The notes under the pieces were generated by a model. That model did no database searches, was not told where the DNA came from, and was given only the letters and a program-made list of their open reading frames with translations. Shown here one piece after another: positions 1-9,540 of a DNA stretch of 30,732 nt (its first letter is position 1; the number at the start of each line of letters is the position of its first letter). The position numbers and the translations under genes were made by a program. Origin of the DNA: JAVZOV01 sp049976445 (GTDB taxonomy: Archaea; Thermoproteota; Thermoprotei; Gearchaeales; WAQG01); assembly GCA_049976445.1 (NCBI GenBank), contig JBMFIF010000015.1:1-30732 (forward strand), read 5' to 3'.

Positions 1-184
1 TTGGTGGTATTATTGGTTGATTAATTATTGTGTTTGTTGTTCCTGTTGTTTGGAATGTATTTGTTGTTGGTATTGTTGATATTATTGTTAGGAGTAATCC
101 TATTATGGCTGTTATGAGTCCGAGGATGAATGGTCTATTTTTAATGAATTTTGTTCTAGGTATTTTGTAATGGATTTGTTTCAC
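1..184 (-). CDS. partial N-terminus of a membrane-anchored protein, unknown function
   Basis: This minus-strand frame is open from position 184 to the window edge, so only about 61 residues are visible and the gene continues beyond the window. The only plausible start codon I see is a GTG at 184-182; no ATG or TTG lies in frame upstream. After a short basic N-terminus comes one strongly hydrophobic segment (residues about 21-38, beginning PFILGLITAI), followed by a Thr/Asn/Ile-rich stretch. That layout fits a signal anchor with an extracellular Thr-rich stalk. It lies divergent from rpoH. No family is recognisable from this fragment. The Thr and Ile richness could be partly forced by the strong G+T bias of the plus strand here, so both the gene call and the start are tentative. 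Confidence 0.45.
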   Translation of the reverse strand, partial: MKQIHYKIPRTKFIKNRPFILGLITAIIGLLLTIISTIPTTNTFQTTGTTNTIINQPIIPP

Positions 185-305
185 CTTAGTATTTATATCT
201 TCTGTTGTTATATTAATTTTAGTATTGATGTGTTTGTTTTTATTGAGTGTTTGTGAGTTTTTGTCGTGAGCTATGTGAATTTTATTTTTCTTTGTGATAA
301 TAAAG

Positions 306-316
306 TTTATAAAAGG
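306..316 (+). promoter_or_regulatory. TATA box of the RNA polymerase operon
   Basis: TTTATAAAAGG lies about 28 bases upstream of a predicted transcript start near 335. A GGGGGTG Shine-Dalgarno site at 344-350 follows, 5 bases before the TTG start of rpoH. This fits an archaeal TATA promoter with a short leader. Inferred from sequence only. Confidence 0.55.
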
Positions 317-355
317 GGTTTTTATATTATTGTAAGCTAGTTTGGGGGTGTTTTA

Positions 356-610
356 TTGACGAAAGGTGAGAGGGAGAAGTTTGATGTGTTGAGTCATGAG
401 TATGTGCCTCATCATGTTCTTATTCCTAGGGAGGAGGCTAAGAAGTTGTTAAGGGAGTGGGGTGTGAAAGGTATTCAATTACCTTGGATTAGAGCTTCTG
501 ATCCTGTTGCTAGGGCTCTTGGTGCTAGACCTGGTGATTTGGTTAAGATAATTAGAAAGAGTGAGGTATCTGGTGTGACTGTTGTGTATAGGTATGTGGT
601 GCCGGGGTGA
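356..610 (+). CDS. rpoH: DNA-directed RNA polymerase subunit H (Rpo5)
   Basis: The product is 84 residues, the usual size of archaeal RpoH, the counterpart of the C-terminal domain of eukaryotic RPB5. It forms part of the lower jaw of RNA polymerase and contacts downstream DNA. The family pattern is clear: HEYVPHHVLIPREEAKKLL near the N-terminus (residues about 14-32), LPWIRASDPVARALGARPGD in the middle, and VVYRYVVPG at the end. The start is TTG, chosen because GGGGGTG lies 5 bases upstream and no in-frame ATG gives a complete protein. It is the first gene of the operon; the rpoB start follows 8 bases after its stop, so the two are surely co-transcribed and probably translationally coupled. 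Confidence 0.95.
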   Translation: MTKGEREKFDVLSHEYVPHHVLIPREEAKKLLREWGVKGIQLPWIRASDPVARALGARPGDLVKIIRKSEVSGVTVVYRYVVPG

Positions 611-618
611 GGAGATAA

Positions 619-3600
619 ATGTCGAGTACAAAGCAGTTGTTGCGTGATGATATGTGGGTTCTTGTGGATAGTTTTATTAAGGAGCAGGGGTTGGTGCGTC
701 TTCATTTGGATTCTTATAATAGGTTTATTGAGTATGGTTTGCAGCAAATTATTGATGAGATGGGTAGGATAGAGTCGAGTATACCTGGTTGTTATATTGA
801 GTTGGGTACTATTAGGGTTGAGGAGCCTTCTATAAAGGAGGCTAAGGGTTATACTATTAGGGCTACTCCGATAGATGCGAAGCTTCGAGGGTTTACTTAT
901 GCTGCACCTATTAAGCTTGAAATGTCACTTTATATTGATGATGTACTGAGGTCTACTAAGAAGGATGTTGTTATTGGTATGATGCCTATAATGGTGAAGT
1001 CTAATAGGTGTGTTTTGAGTAAGATGAGTAGGGAAGAGCAGATTCGATATGGTATGGATCCTGATGATCCTGGTGGTTATTTCATAATTAATGGTGCTGA
1101 GCGTGTTATAGTTGCTCAGGAGGATTTGGCTGTTAATAGGATTATTGTTGATGTTGCTCCTTCAGGGTCTGGCGCTACTCATATTGCGAAAGTGTTTTCT
1201 TCAACTCCTGGCCAGAAGGTTCCTGTTTCGCTTGAGAGGAGGAAGAATGGTGCTTTGTATGTTGGTTTTCCCTCTGTTCCTGTGAAGATACCTTTTGTGA
1301 TAATGATGCGTGCTCTTGGTATGAAGACTGATGCTGAAATAGCTGAGGCCGTATCTTCTGATTTGAGGATTCAGAATGAATTAGGTGTTTCTTTTGAAGA
1401 AGCGGCTGATATTAGGACTGTTGACGAAGCGGTTGATTATATCGGGAGTCGTTTGGCTCATGGTAAACCTGCTGAGAGAAGGAGAGAGTTTGCTTTAACT
1501 GTTATTGATAAGAACTTTCTTGTGCATTTGGGTACAAAGCCTGAGGATCGTAAGACTAAGGCATTGTATTTGGGTCAAATGGCTCGTAGACTTTTGGAGG
1601 TTAGTCTTGGTTTAAGGGATATTGATGATAAGGATCATTATAAGAATAAGCGTTTGAAGCTTGCCGGAGATTTGTTGGGTATACTTTTTAGGAGTATTTT
1701 TAGGAATTTTCAAAGGGATGTTAAGTATCAGCTTGAGAAAATGCTTAGTCGTCGAAGGGATATGGATATTGATGTTGCGAATCTTGTGAGACCTAATCTT
1801 ATTACTGAGAAGCTTGAGCATTATCTTGCTACTGGTAATTGGGTTGGTGGTAAGACCGGTGTTAGTCAGCTTTTAGATAGGACTAACTATTTATCTACGC
1901 TCAGTCATTTGAGGCGTATAGTCTCTCCGTTAAGTAGAAGTCAGCCTCATTATGAGGCAAGGGATTTACATCCAACGCAATGGGGTAGAATCTGCCCAAT
2001 AGAGACTCCTGAAGGGCCTAACTGTGGATTGGTGAAGAATTTATCGTTACTTGCTTTGGTCACTAAGGGTGAAGCTACTATTGTCATGAAACAGATGATC
2101 GGTGAATTGCTTAATGTTAAGCCTTTGCGTAAATCTCCTAAAGAGTGGGCTGAAGTTTATCTTGATGATGTATTAGTTGGTAGGCATCCGAATCCTGAGG
2201 AGTTGGTTTTGCAAATTAGAAAGCTTAGGCGTAAAGGTGAAATAAGTTATGAGGTAAATGTTGCATTAGTAAACGGGCCTTTAGGTCGTGAAGTGCATAT
2301 TAATACTGATGCTAATAGGATTATTAGACCTCTCATAATAGTAGAGGATGGAGAACCTAAATTGACACGTGAGATGGTTGAGAAATTAAGGAATGGAGAG
2401 CTCACATGGTCTGATCTAATTTCCATGGGTGTAATAGAGTATTTAGATGCTGAGGAGGAAGAGAATGCTTATATTGCTATATGGCCCGAGGAAGTTACAA
2501 AAGAGCATACACATTTAGAGATTTCGCCAGCCGCACTATTTGGTGTTGTTGGTTCGATAATACCATTTTCTGATCATAATCATTCACCAAGAAATACATT
2601 TGAGGCTGCTATGGGTAAGCAAGCGCTTGGATTTTCAGTAGCTAACTACTCAAAGAGGGTTGATACTAGAGGTCATTTGTTACATTATCCTCAAAGGCCT
2701 CTCGTTACTACCAAAGCTATTGAGAGTATTGGCTTAAATAGGAGACCTTTTGGGCAAAATATGGTTATTGCTGTTCTCTCCTATACTGGCTATAATATAC
2801 AAGATGCTGTTATTATAAATAAGTCTGCGGTCGACAGAGGATTAGGTAGGTCAACGTTCTTTAGATTATACGAAGCTGAAGAAATGCGATATCCAGGTGG
2901 TATAACTGATAAGATAGAAATACCACAACCTAACGTAAAGGATTATCGTGTTCCTGAGAGTTATTCAAAGCTTGAACCTGATGGTGTAATTACACCTGAG
3001 GTCGAGGTACGAGGAGGTGAAGTGCTTATTGGGAGAACTAGTCCACCGAGGTTTATGGAGGAGTATGAACAAAGAGGAGCATTTGGTGGTCCAATAAGAA
3101 GGGATACTTCAATAGCATTGAGGCATGGTGAAAAAGGTGTTGTGGATGCTGTCATATTTACTAATACAATAGATGGTAATCCGCTCGTGCGTGTACGGGT
3201 TAGAGATTTGAGGATACCTGAGCTTGGTGATAAGTTTGCTTCTAGACATGGCCAGAAAGGTGTTATTGGTATGTTATTACCTCAGGAAGACATGCCGTTT
3301 ACTGAAAGTGGTATAGTACCAGATTTAATAATAAATCCGCACGCAATACCATCAAGAATGACTATTGGTCAGTTACTTGAATCATTAGCTGGCAAGGTTG
3401 CAGCTCTTAAGGGTACTATTGAAGATGGCACACCGTTTCAGGAAAATGTTGAAGAAAGACTTAGGAAGGAATTATTGGCTTTAGGATTTGAGCCTAGAGG
3501 TAAAGAGGTAATGTATAATGGTTTAACTGGTGAGAAACTTGAAGCCGAAATTTTCATAGGTATTGTGTATTATCAGAAACTCCACCATATGGTTAGTGAT

Positions 3601-3975
3601 AAAATGCATGCCCGCGCGCGTGGTCCTGTTCAAATGCTTACTCACCAACCAACTGAAGGTAGAGCAAAGGAAGGTGGTTTAAGATTGGGTGAGATGGAGA
3701 GGGATTGTCTTATAGCTCATGGTGCAGCTGCAACATTAAAGGATAGGCTTATGGATATGTCTGACAAAACTACAATATTTGTTTGTAAGAATTGTGGTTC
3801 GATAGGTTATTATGATTGGAAAAAGGGTGAGCATGTGTGTCCTGTTTGTGGCCCGAGGGCTGATATAGTCCCAGTAGAAGTTTCTTATGCGTTTAAGCTC
3901 TTGTTACAGGAGTTGATGAGTATGATGGTCAATCCTCGTTTAGAGGTTGTTGAGAGGTATCAGAAGGGAGTATAG
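619..3975 (+). CDS. rpoB: DNA-directed RNA polymerase subunit B (Rpo2, unsplit)
   Basis: The 1118-residue protein is the second-largest RNA polymerase subunit, undivided as in Thermoproteota and unlike the B'/B'' split of many methanogens and halophiles. Landmarks in order: ICPIETPEGPNCGLVKNLS in the fork region (about residue 457), the RPFGQNMVIAVLSYTGYNIQ block (about 709), GDKFASRHGQKGVIG (about 870-884) near the active centre, QPTEGRAKEGGLRLGEMERD (about 1011), and a C-terminal zinc site with CKNCG and CPVCG (about 1056-1078). The ATG follows a GGAG site 8 bases after rpoH. Codon choice changes along the gene: the first third is very rich in G- and T-ending codons, the rest less so. No frameshift or intein is visible. 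Confidence 0.98.
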   Translation: MSSTKQLLRDDMWVLVDSFIKEQGLVRLHLDSYNRFIEYGLQQIIDEMGRIESSIPGCYIELGTIRVEEPSIKEAKGYTIRATPIDAKLRGFTYAAPIKLEMSLYIDDVLRSTKKDVVIGMMPIMVKSNRCVLSKMSREEQIRYGMDPDDPGGYFIINGAERVIVAQEDLAVNRIIVDVAPSGSGATHIAKVFSSTPGQKVPVSLERRKNGALYVGFPSVPVKIPFVIMMRALGMKTDAEIAEAVSSDLRIQNELGVSFEEAADIRTVDEAVDYIGSRLAHGKPAERRREFALTVIDKNFLVHLGTKPEDRKTKALYLGQMARRLLEVSLGLRDIDDKDHYKNKRLKLAGDLLGILFRSIFRNFQRDVKYQLEKMLSRRRDMDIDVANLVRPNLITEKLEHYLATGNWVGGKTGVSQLLDRTNYLSTLSHLRRIVSPLSRSQPHYEARDLHPTQWGRICPIETPEGPNCGLVKNLSLLALVTKGEATIVMKQMIGELLNVKPLRKSPKEWAEVYLDDVLVGRHPNPEELVLQIRKLRRKGEISYEVNVALVNGPLGREVHINTDANRIIRPLIIVEDGEPKLTREMVEKLRNGELTWSDLISMGVIEYLDAEEEENAYIAIWPEEVTKEHTHLEISPAALFGVVGSIIPFSDHNHSPRNTFEAAMGKQALGFSVANYSKRVDTRGHLLHYPQRPLVTTKAIESIGLNRRPFGQNMVIAVLSYTGYNIQDAVIINKSAVDRGLGRSTFFRLYEAEEMRYPGGITDKIEIPQPNVKDYRVPESYSKLEPDGVITPEVEVRGGEVLIGRTSPPRFMEEYEQRGAFGGPIRRDTSIALRHGEKGVVDAVIFTNTIDGNPLVRVRVRDLRIPELGDKFASRHGQKGVIGMLLPQEDMPFTESGIVPDLIINPHAIPSRMTIGQLLESLAGKVAALKGTIEDGTPFQENVEERLRKELLALGFEPRGKEVMYNGLTGEKLEAEIFIGIVYYQKLHHMVSDKMHARARGPVQMLTHQPTEGRAKEGGLRLGEMERDCLIAHGAAATLKDRLMDMSDKTTIFVCKNCGSIGYYDWKKGEHVCPVCGPRADIVPVEVSYAFKLLLQELMSMMVNPRLEVVERYQKGV

Positions 3976-3985
3976 GAGGTGAAAC

Positions 3986-6619
3986 ATGATGTTAGAGGAA
4001 TCTAAGAAATATGTTATAAAGAGCATAAAATTTGGTCTAATGTCGCCTGATTTTGTAAGAAAGATTTCTGTTGTGAGTCTTACAATACCTGATACATATG
4101 ATGAGGATGGAACACCAATACCTTTCGGTCTGATGGATAAAAGATTAGGTACACTGGAACCAGGTCAGAGGTGTGAAACATGTGGAGGTTTGCCGGGGCA
4201 GTGTCCGGGACATTTTGGTGATATTGAACTTGCACAGCCTGTTATTCATATTGGTTTTGTAAAGCATGTTTATGTTGCGCTTCAGGCAACATGTAGAGAA
4301 TGTGGGCGTCTTACACTTGATCCGCAGTTATTTAAGAAATACTTGAATATGCTTGATAAGTATAGAAAGAGTGGTAACATCATTTTTGAACAGGCTCTGA
4401 TTAATAAAGTATCTAAAATGGCTATGAAAACCGATGAATGTCCATACTGTGGTACAAAGAAACATAAAATACGTTTAGAACGCCCTGTATCATTTTATGA
4501 GGAGATTGATGAAAATGGTCAAAAAATATTAAAACCATTATCATCAAAAGAGATTAGGGCTAGGTTAGAAAGGATACCAAGTGATGATTCAAAGCTTATA
4601 GGCTTTGATCCTGATGTTGCAAGGCCAGAGTGGGCTGTGATTACTGTGCTTCCTGTGCCTCCTATAAGTGTACGCCCATCGATAACTCTGGAGTCTGGTG
4701 AAAGGTCTGAGGATGATTTAACTCATAAGCTTGGTGATATAATTAGAACTAATGAGAAGTTGAAGGCAAATATAGAATCTGGCTCTCCTCAGATGATTAT
4801 TGATGAACACTGGAATTTGTTGCAGTTCCACGTGTTAACATATTTTGATAATGAGGTGCCTGGTGTCTCACCTTCGGTTCATCGTTCAGGAAGACCATTG
4901 AAAACCTTAGCTCAGCGTTTGAAAGGAAAAGAGGGAAGATTTAGAAGTAATTTATCTGGTAAGCGTGTAGATTTCTCTGCAAGAACTGTTATATCTCCTG
5001 ATCCGAATATTGGAATTAATGAAGTTGGTGTGCCTTATGACATAGCTATGATACTTACTGTTCCAGAAGTTGTCACATCATGGAATATTTCATGGTTAAA
5101 GGAGCTAGTGAAGCAAGGACCATTTGAATATCCAGGGGCTAACTATGTATTGAGTCCTGATGGAAAGCTTACTGATCTGAGGTTTGTTAAAGATAGGAAT
5201 GCATTAGCTGAGAAATTAGAGCCTGGGTATATAGTGGAGAGGCATCTGCAGAATGGTGATCTAGTGATATTTAATAGACAACCATCATTACACAGGATGT
5301 CAATGATGGCACATATTGTGAGAGTTTTACCTGGACGTACTTTCAGAATTAATCCTATTTCATGTACACCGTACAATGCTGACTTTGATGGTGATGAGAT
5401 GAATCTTCATGTACCTCAGAATGTAGAAGCTCGCACTGAAATGGATGTCTTGATGAAGGTTAAGGAACATTTGTTGACACCAAGATACGGTGGTGTAATA
5501 ATAGGCATGATTCATGATTATATATCATCTGCATACCTCTTAACACGAAGGTCCACTACTGTTGATAGGTTTAAAGCATCTTTTATGTTAGGCGCTGCTG
5601 AATATAAAGGGCCTGTTCCTTATGATAAAATAAGTGGTAAAGAACTTTTCAGTATGTTAATACCGAGTATTAATTATGAGGGTAAAGCAAGATGCGATCT
5701 TGATCCGCAGGATATTAAGGTTACGATTAAAAAGGGTAAATTATTATCCGGTGTTGTTGATCACAGCACAATTGGTGATCAAAAAGCTGGCACATTAATA
5801 CACAGTATTATCCTGAAATTCGGTACTGATATGGCTAGCGATTTTATTGACAAAACTAGTTGGGCATTATTAAGATATCTTGATAGTTATGGTTTTACAA
5901 TAGGTCTTGATGATGAAGATATTCCTGAGGAGGCACGTAAAAAGATTGAGGAAGTGATTAAATTGCACATTGATCGTGTGAACCAACTTATTGAAGATTA
6001 TAAAAATGGGAAGCTTGAAAGGGAGCCAGGTGCGACACTCGAAGAGACATTAGAGCAAAAAATAATAAATGAACTAAACTTGGCCAGGGATGAAGCTGGA
6101 AGTATTGCAGAGAAATATTTCAAACCTAATAATAGTGTGCTGATAACTGCAAAGACGGGTGCTAGAGGAAAGATGTTAAACTTAACACAGATGACTGCTT
6201 GTATTGGTCAACAAACAATCAGGGGGAAAAGGATTAGTAGAGGTTATCAGAATCGCACGCTGCCTCATTTTAAGCCAGGTGATATAAGTGCTGAAGCTAA
6301 AGGTTTTATAGCATCAAATTACAAGAAAGGTTTATCACCAACTGAGTTCTTCTTCCATGCTATGACTGGCCGTGAGGGATTAGTGGATACTGCTGTGAGG
6401 ACTTCGCAAAGTGGATATATGCAAAGAAGACTTATAAATGCGCTTTTAGATTTATACGTTAGCTATGATGGTACTGTGAGGACTTCAGATAATTATATTG
6501 TACAGTTTATTTATGGTGAGGATGGTGTTGATCCTGCCAAAGCTATAGCCGGGCAACCGGTTGATTTTAAGGATTTGATCATTAGTATTAGGGAGAAATA
6601 TGGTGATGAGAAACAATGA
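3986..6619 (+). CDS. rpoA1: DNA-directed RNA polymerase subunit A' (Rpo1N)
   Basis: The 877-residue protein is the N-terminal part of the split largest subunit and carries the catalytic magnesium site. Visible landmarks: a zinc-binding clamp sequence starting at C63 (CETCGGLPGQCPGHFG), a second zinc pair CRECG...CPYCG, the switch/rudder region GRFRSNLSGKRVDFSARTV, and the absolutely conserved active-site block NADFDGDEMNLH at 464-475 with D466, D468 and D470. It ends at IREKYGDEKQ, as expected for the archaeal A'/A'' split in the bridge-helix/jaw region. GGAGGTGA lies just upstream of two consecutive ATGs; the first is used here. Its TGA stop overlaps the ATG of rpoA2 by four bases, implying coupled translation. 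Confidence 0.98.
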   Translation: MMLEESKKYVIKSIKFGLMSPDFVRKISVVSLTIPDTYDEDGTPIPFGLMDKRLGTLEPGQRCETCGGLPGQCPGHFGDIELAQPVIHIGFVKHVYVALQATCRECGRLTLDPQLFKKYLNMLDKYRKSGNIIFEQALINKVSKMAMKTDECPYCGTKKHKIRLERPVSFYEEIDENGQKILKPLSSKEIRARLERIPSDDSKLIGFDPDVARPEWAVITVLPVPPISVRPSITLESGERSEDDLTHKLGDIIRTNEKLKANIESGSPQMIIDEHWNLLQFHVLTYFDNEVPGVSPSVHRSGRPLKTLAQRLKGKEGRFRSNLSGKRVDFSARTVISPDPNIGINEVGVPYDIAMILTVPEVVTSWNISWLKELVKQGPFEYPGANYVLSPDGKLTDLRFVKDRNALAEKLEPGYIVERHLQNGDLVIFNRQPSLHRMSMMAHIVRVLPGRTFRINPISCTPYNADFDGDEMNLHVPQNVEARTEMDVLMKVKEHLLTPRYGGVIIGMIHDYISSAYLLTRRSTTVDRFKASFMLGAAEYKGPVPYDKISGKELFSMLIPSINYEGKARCDLDPQDIKVTIKKGKLLSGVVDHSTIGDQKAGTLIHSIILKFGTDMASDFIDKTSWALLRYLDSYGFTIGLDDEDIPEEARKKIEEVIKLHIDRVNQLIEDYKNGKLEREPGATLEETLEQKIINELNLARDEAGSIAEKYFKPNNSVLITAKTGARGKMLNLTQMTACIGQQTIRGKRISRGYQNRTLPHFKPGDISAEAKGFIASNYKKGLSPTEFFFHAMTGREGLVDTAVRTSQSGYMQRRLINALLDLYVSYDGTVRTSDNYIVQFIYGEDGVDPAKAIAGQPVDFKDLIISIREKYGDEKQ

Positions 6620-7887
6620 GCACAAAGAGTCGATACTCAAAATATGTTAGAATGATGCGTGAAGCAGGTTTACCTGAGAAACTCATCGATCAAGCTATAG
6701 AATCATTATCACAAATTGATGATTTGCCAGAATCGGCAAAAAATGAATTCATAAACATGGTTATTGAAAGATATCAGCAGGCGCTTGTTGATCCTGGTGA
6801 AAGTGTTGGTGTAATAGCTGCGCAATCTATAGGCGAACCGGGTACACAGATGACTTTAAGAACATTTCACTATGTAGGAGTGAAGGAACTTAATGTTACA
6901 TTAGGACTACCAAGGCTTATAGAAATTTTTGATGCGAGATCAAAACCGTCGACTCCTACCATGACTGTGCCATTAAAGGATAAGTATGCCCAAGATTTAG
7001 ATTTGGCTAAAGAGGTTGCTAAAAACATTGAAGAAGTATTGTTGGAGGAGGTGCTTGATAGGCATGAAATTGATTTAACAACAATGGAAATTAGGCTCTA
7101 TATTAACTTGAATCAGCTTAAGCAGAGAGACATTTCTTTGGATACAGTAATTAACCTTCTTAAGGCTGTAAGGAATGTTGAGGTTGAAGTTGAGGACTAT
7201 AATACTGGAATTGTTAGGGTTATTCCTCAATTTGAAGAGTTTTCTTATGCTAAGATTAACATGTTAAAGAATAAAATTCTTGGTATAAGGCTTAAAGGAA
7301 TACCTGGTATACGTAGAGCTATAGTGAAGAGAGGTAAATTGGGTGATAAGGAGGAATGGTATATCATAACTGAAGGATCTAATATGGAGGCTGTGATGAA
7401 AGTACCTGGTGTTGATGCAAAAAGAGTCATTAGTAATGATATTTTTGAGGTGTATCAGGTTTTGGGTATAGAGGCTGCTCGTCAAGTTTTAATACAGGAA
7501 GCTCGTAAAGTTTTAGAAGAGCAAGGGCTTGATGTAGATATAAGACATCTCATGCTGGTGGCTGACATGATGACTATGGCTGGTAATATAAGACAGATAG
7601 GAAGGCATGGTATAGCTAAAGATAAAAGTAGCGTTTTAGCTAAGGCAGCTTTCGAAATAACAACTAAAAACATTTATGATGCTAGTGCGAGGGGGGATGT
7701 TGATAAGTTAAAAGGTGTTGCTGAAAATGTGATTGTCGGACAGCTTATACCATATGGTTCTGGTAATATTAGTGTATTTTTTGATGCCAGTTCAATTAAG
7801 TCATCTTCTAAAAAACAAGTAGAGCAGACTGAGAAAAAAGAAATAACAGTTAAAGGAAAAGCTGATAAGTCAAGTGGTTCTAAATAG
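6616..7887 (+). CDS. rpoA2: DNA-directed RNA polymerase subunit A'' (Rpo1C)
   Basis: The 423-residue protein is the C-terminal part of the largest subunit. The trigger-loop region VGVIAAQSIGEPGTQMT (about residues 63-79) followed by LRTFHYVG is unmistakable, and the conserved IRQIGRHGIAKDKSSVLAKA block lies near the C-terminus. Compared with the family core, the last 30 or so residues form a Lys/Glu/Ser-rich tail that is probably disordered. The start overlaps rpoA1 by four bases (ATGA arrangement). The reading frame runs past the Shine-Dalgarno site of the next gene, so the operon continues into the L30e gene without a break. Confidence 0.98.
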   Translation: MSTKSRYSKYVRMMREAGLPEKLIDQAIESLSQIDDLPESAKNEFINMVIERYQQALVDPGESVGVIAAQSIGEPGTQMTLRTFHYVGVKELNVTLGLPRLIEIFDARSKPSTPTMTVPLKDKYAQDLDLAKEVAKNIEEVLLEEVLDRHEIDLTTMEIRLYINLNQLKQRDISLDTVINLLKAVRNVEVEVEDYNTGIVRVIPQFEEFSYAKINMLKNKILGIRLKGIPGIRRAIVKRGKLGDKEEWYIITEGSNMEAVMKVPGVDAKRVISNDIFEVYQVLGIEAARQVLIQEARKVLEEQGLDVDIRHLMLVADMMTMAGNIRQIGRHGIAKDKSSVLAKAAFEITTKNIYDASARGDVDKLKGVAENVIVGQLIPYGSGNISVFFDASSIKSSSKKQVEQTEKKEITVKGKADKSSGSK

Positions 7888-7906
7888 CAAGGAGGACGAT
7901 GCGAAC

Positions 7907-8254
7907 ATGGTAGATATTGCAAGAGAGCTCAAGGTTGCTATGCAAACTGGAAAGATAGAAGTAGGTTATAATTCTGTTAGAAATCTTATTTTAACAAAAA
8001 ATGTTTCAGGAATAATTATTGCTGGTAAAGGTCCTAGTGAAAAGATTGAATCATTGAAGTATTATTCTAAAATTTCTAAAATTCCAGTTTACGTTTACGA
8101 TGGGACGAGCTGGGATTTGGGACGGCTTTGTGGAAAACCTTTTATGGTGTCTGTCGTAGCAATAATTAATCCCGGTGAATCTGAGATAATGAAAATTTTT
8201 GAATCATCATCCGAGGAGGATACAATGAATGCCAGAAATAAAACTCAGCAATAG
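7907..8254 (+). CDS. rpl30e: ribosomal protein L30e family protein
   Basis: With the ATG at 7907 the product is 115 residues, a normal length for the L30e/L7Ae fold. The N-terminal MVDIARELKVAMQTGKIEVG, the NVSGIIIAGKGPSEKIE strand-helix and the IPVYVYDGTSWDLGRLCGKP stretch match archaeal L30e. It is a large-subunit RNA-binding protein and sits in the conserved place between rpoA2 and nusA. An in-frame start at 7874 would overlap rpoA2 and add 11 atypical residues; I prefer 7907 because AAGGAGG (7889-7895) lies upstream at a workable distance and the protein then begins like its relatives. It ends in an acidic tail, and its last codons overlap the nusA start. Confidence 0.9.
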   Translation: MVDIARELKVAMQTGKIEVGYNSVRNLILTKNVSGIIIAGKGPSEKIESLKYYSKISKIPVYVYDGTSWDLGRLCGKPFMVSVVAIINPGESEIMKIFESSSEEDTMNARNKTQQ

Positions 8255-8666
8255 AGAACTTCGTTATATAGGACTTTTTGAATCCCTTACTGGTGCTGTT
8301 GTTAAAGATTGTGTTATTGATGAGAGATATAATAGAGTTATTTTTGTTGTGCGTCCCGAAGATGTTGGATTAGCGATAGGAAGAGGAGGAGAAAAAGTAA
8401 ACCAGTTGAAGAGTGTTATGAAGGTTAACATTGAGATCGTTAGTTATGCAGAAACACCTGAAGAGATTATAAAAGCTAGCTTAATGCCTGCTCGTGTAAA
8501 AAACGTAAGAATAATTAATAATCCAGCTGGTGAGAAGGTTGCACAAGTTACTGTTGATCCTAAAGATTTCGCAGTAGCAATAGGTCCAAAGGGGAAAAAT
8601 ATTAATAGAGCAAGAATATTAGCGAAGAGATATTTTGATATTTCTAATATATACATAACATCTTAA
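8229..8666 (+). CDS. nusA: NusA-like transcription factor, two KH domains
   Basis: The 145-residue protein is the short archaeal NusA, which consists of two KH RNA-binding domains and lacks the bacterial N-terminal polymerase-binding and S1 domains. The two KH signature loops are visible: GLAIGRGGEKVNQLK (about residues 47-61) and AVAIGPKGKNINRAR (about 114-128). It probably binds nascent RNA in transcription termination or antitermination. The start lies inside the end of rpl30e in another frame, with GAGGAGGA at 8213-8220, so translation is coupled. In many archaea rps12, rps7 and tuf follow nusA; here they do not. Confidence 0.94.
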   Translation: MPEIKLSNRELRYIGLFESLTGAVVKDCVIDERYNRVIFVVRPEDVGLAIGRGGEKVNQLKSVMKVNIEIVSYAETPEEIIKASLMPARVKNVRIINNPAGEKVAQVTVDPKDFAVAIGPKGKNINRARILAKRYFDISNIYITS

Positions 8667-8682
8667 TATTAAGGTGTTTTTG

Positions 8683-9531
8683 TTGATAATGACAGAATTA
8701 ATTTTGTTGATCCTAGTTGCTATCATTGCCGGTTTAATAGGTTCTGTTTTTGGTGTCGGTGGAGGCATCATATTAGTTCCTCTTCTTGTTTTCATATTCA
8801 ATATTCCAATTAGGGTTGCAGCTGGAATAAGCATAGTGTCTATAATTGCTACATCATTGATGGGTTCTTCTGTATATTTAAAGAATGAAATAACAAACGT
8901 AAAAATAGGTGCTATACTACAAGCTGCGATGAGCACAGGTTCTATTATTGGAGCATTGATCTCAGTATATACATCGGAAGAAATAATATCGCTAGCATTC
9001 AGTTTTATGCTATTTTATGCTTCATACATGATGATAAGAAGTGCTCAGTCTTCTGATAAAGAATTAAACACATCTGAGGGTATTGCATCAAAGTTAAAGT
9101 TAGATGGAACGTTTTTAGATAAAAGCGAAGGCCGTATCGTTAATTATGGTGTAAAAAATCTTGTTCAAGGATTCTTTATTTCAATATTAGGTGGTATGAT
9201 TGCAGGAATGCTTGGTGTTGGTGGTGGCCTAATTAATGTTCCTGTAATCTCTATGCTAATGGGTGCTCCAATAAAAGTAGCTATAGCAACAAGTAATTTT
9301 ATCATAGGAATAACAGCTGTTTCAGGATCTATTGTGTATTTCATAAGAGGACTTGTCAATCCGTTGATTGTAGCACCAGTAGTAATTGGTATTGTGATAG
9401 GTGCTTTTATAGGTGCTAACTACATGCCCAAGATACGTAATATTACGTTGAAGAGATTATTTTCACTTTATTTAATCTACACTGCAGTACGATTAATCTT
9501 AAGATCGTTAGGAATACCAATACCATTCTAA
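8683..9531 (+). CDS. TauE/SafE family anion permease (DUF81)
   Basis: A polytopic membrane protein of about 282 residues with roughly eight hydrophobic segments and the internal duplication typical of TauE/SafE. The first half carries GSVFGVGGGIILVPLL (about residues 20-35) and the second half GMLGVGGGLINVPVISM (about 178-194). The family exports or imports small organosulfur or sulfite-type anions; the substrate here cannot be told. I chose TTG at 8683 because AGGTG (8672-8676) stands 6 bases before it, the same spacing as at other genes here; GTG 8674 and ATG 8689 are alternatives. It starts just after nusA and directly precedes a DUF1634-like gene, a common archaeal pairing. Confidence 0.85.
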   Translation: MIMTELILLILVAIIAGLIGSVFGVGGGIILVPLLVFIFNIPIRVAAGISIVSIIATSLMGSSVYLKNEITNVKIGAILQAAMSTGSIIGALISVYTSEEIISLAFSFMLFYASYMMIRSAQSSDKELNTSEGIASKLKLDGTFLDKSEGRIVNYGVKNLVQGFFISILGGMIAGMLGVGGGLINVPVISMLMGAPIKVAIATSNFIIGITAVSGSIVYFIRGLVNPLIVAPVVIGIVIGAFIGANYMPKIRNITLKRLFSLYLIYTAVRLILRSLGIPIPF

Positions 9532-9540
9532 GTGATCATC

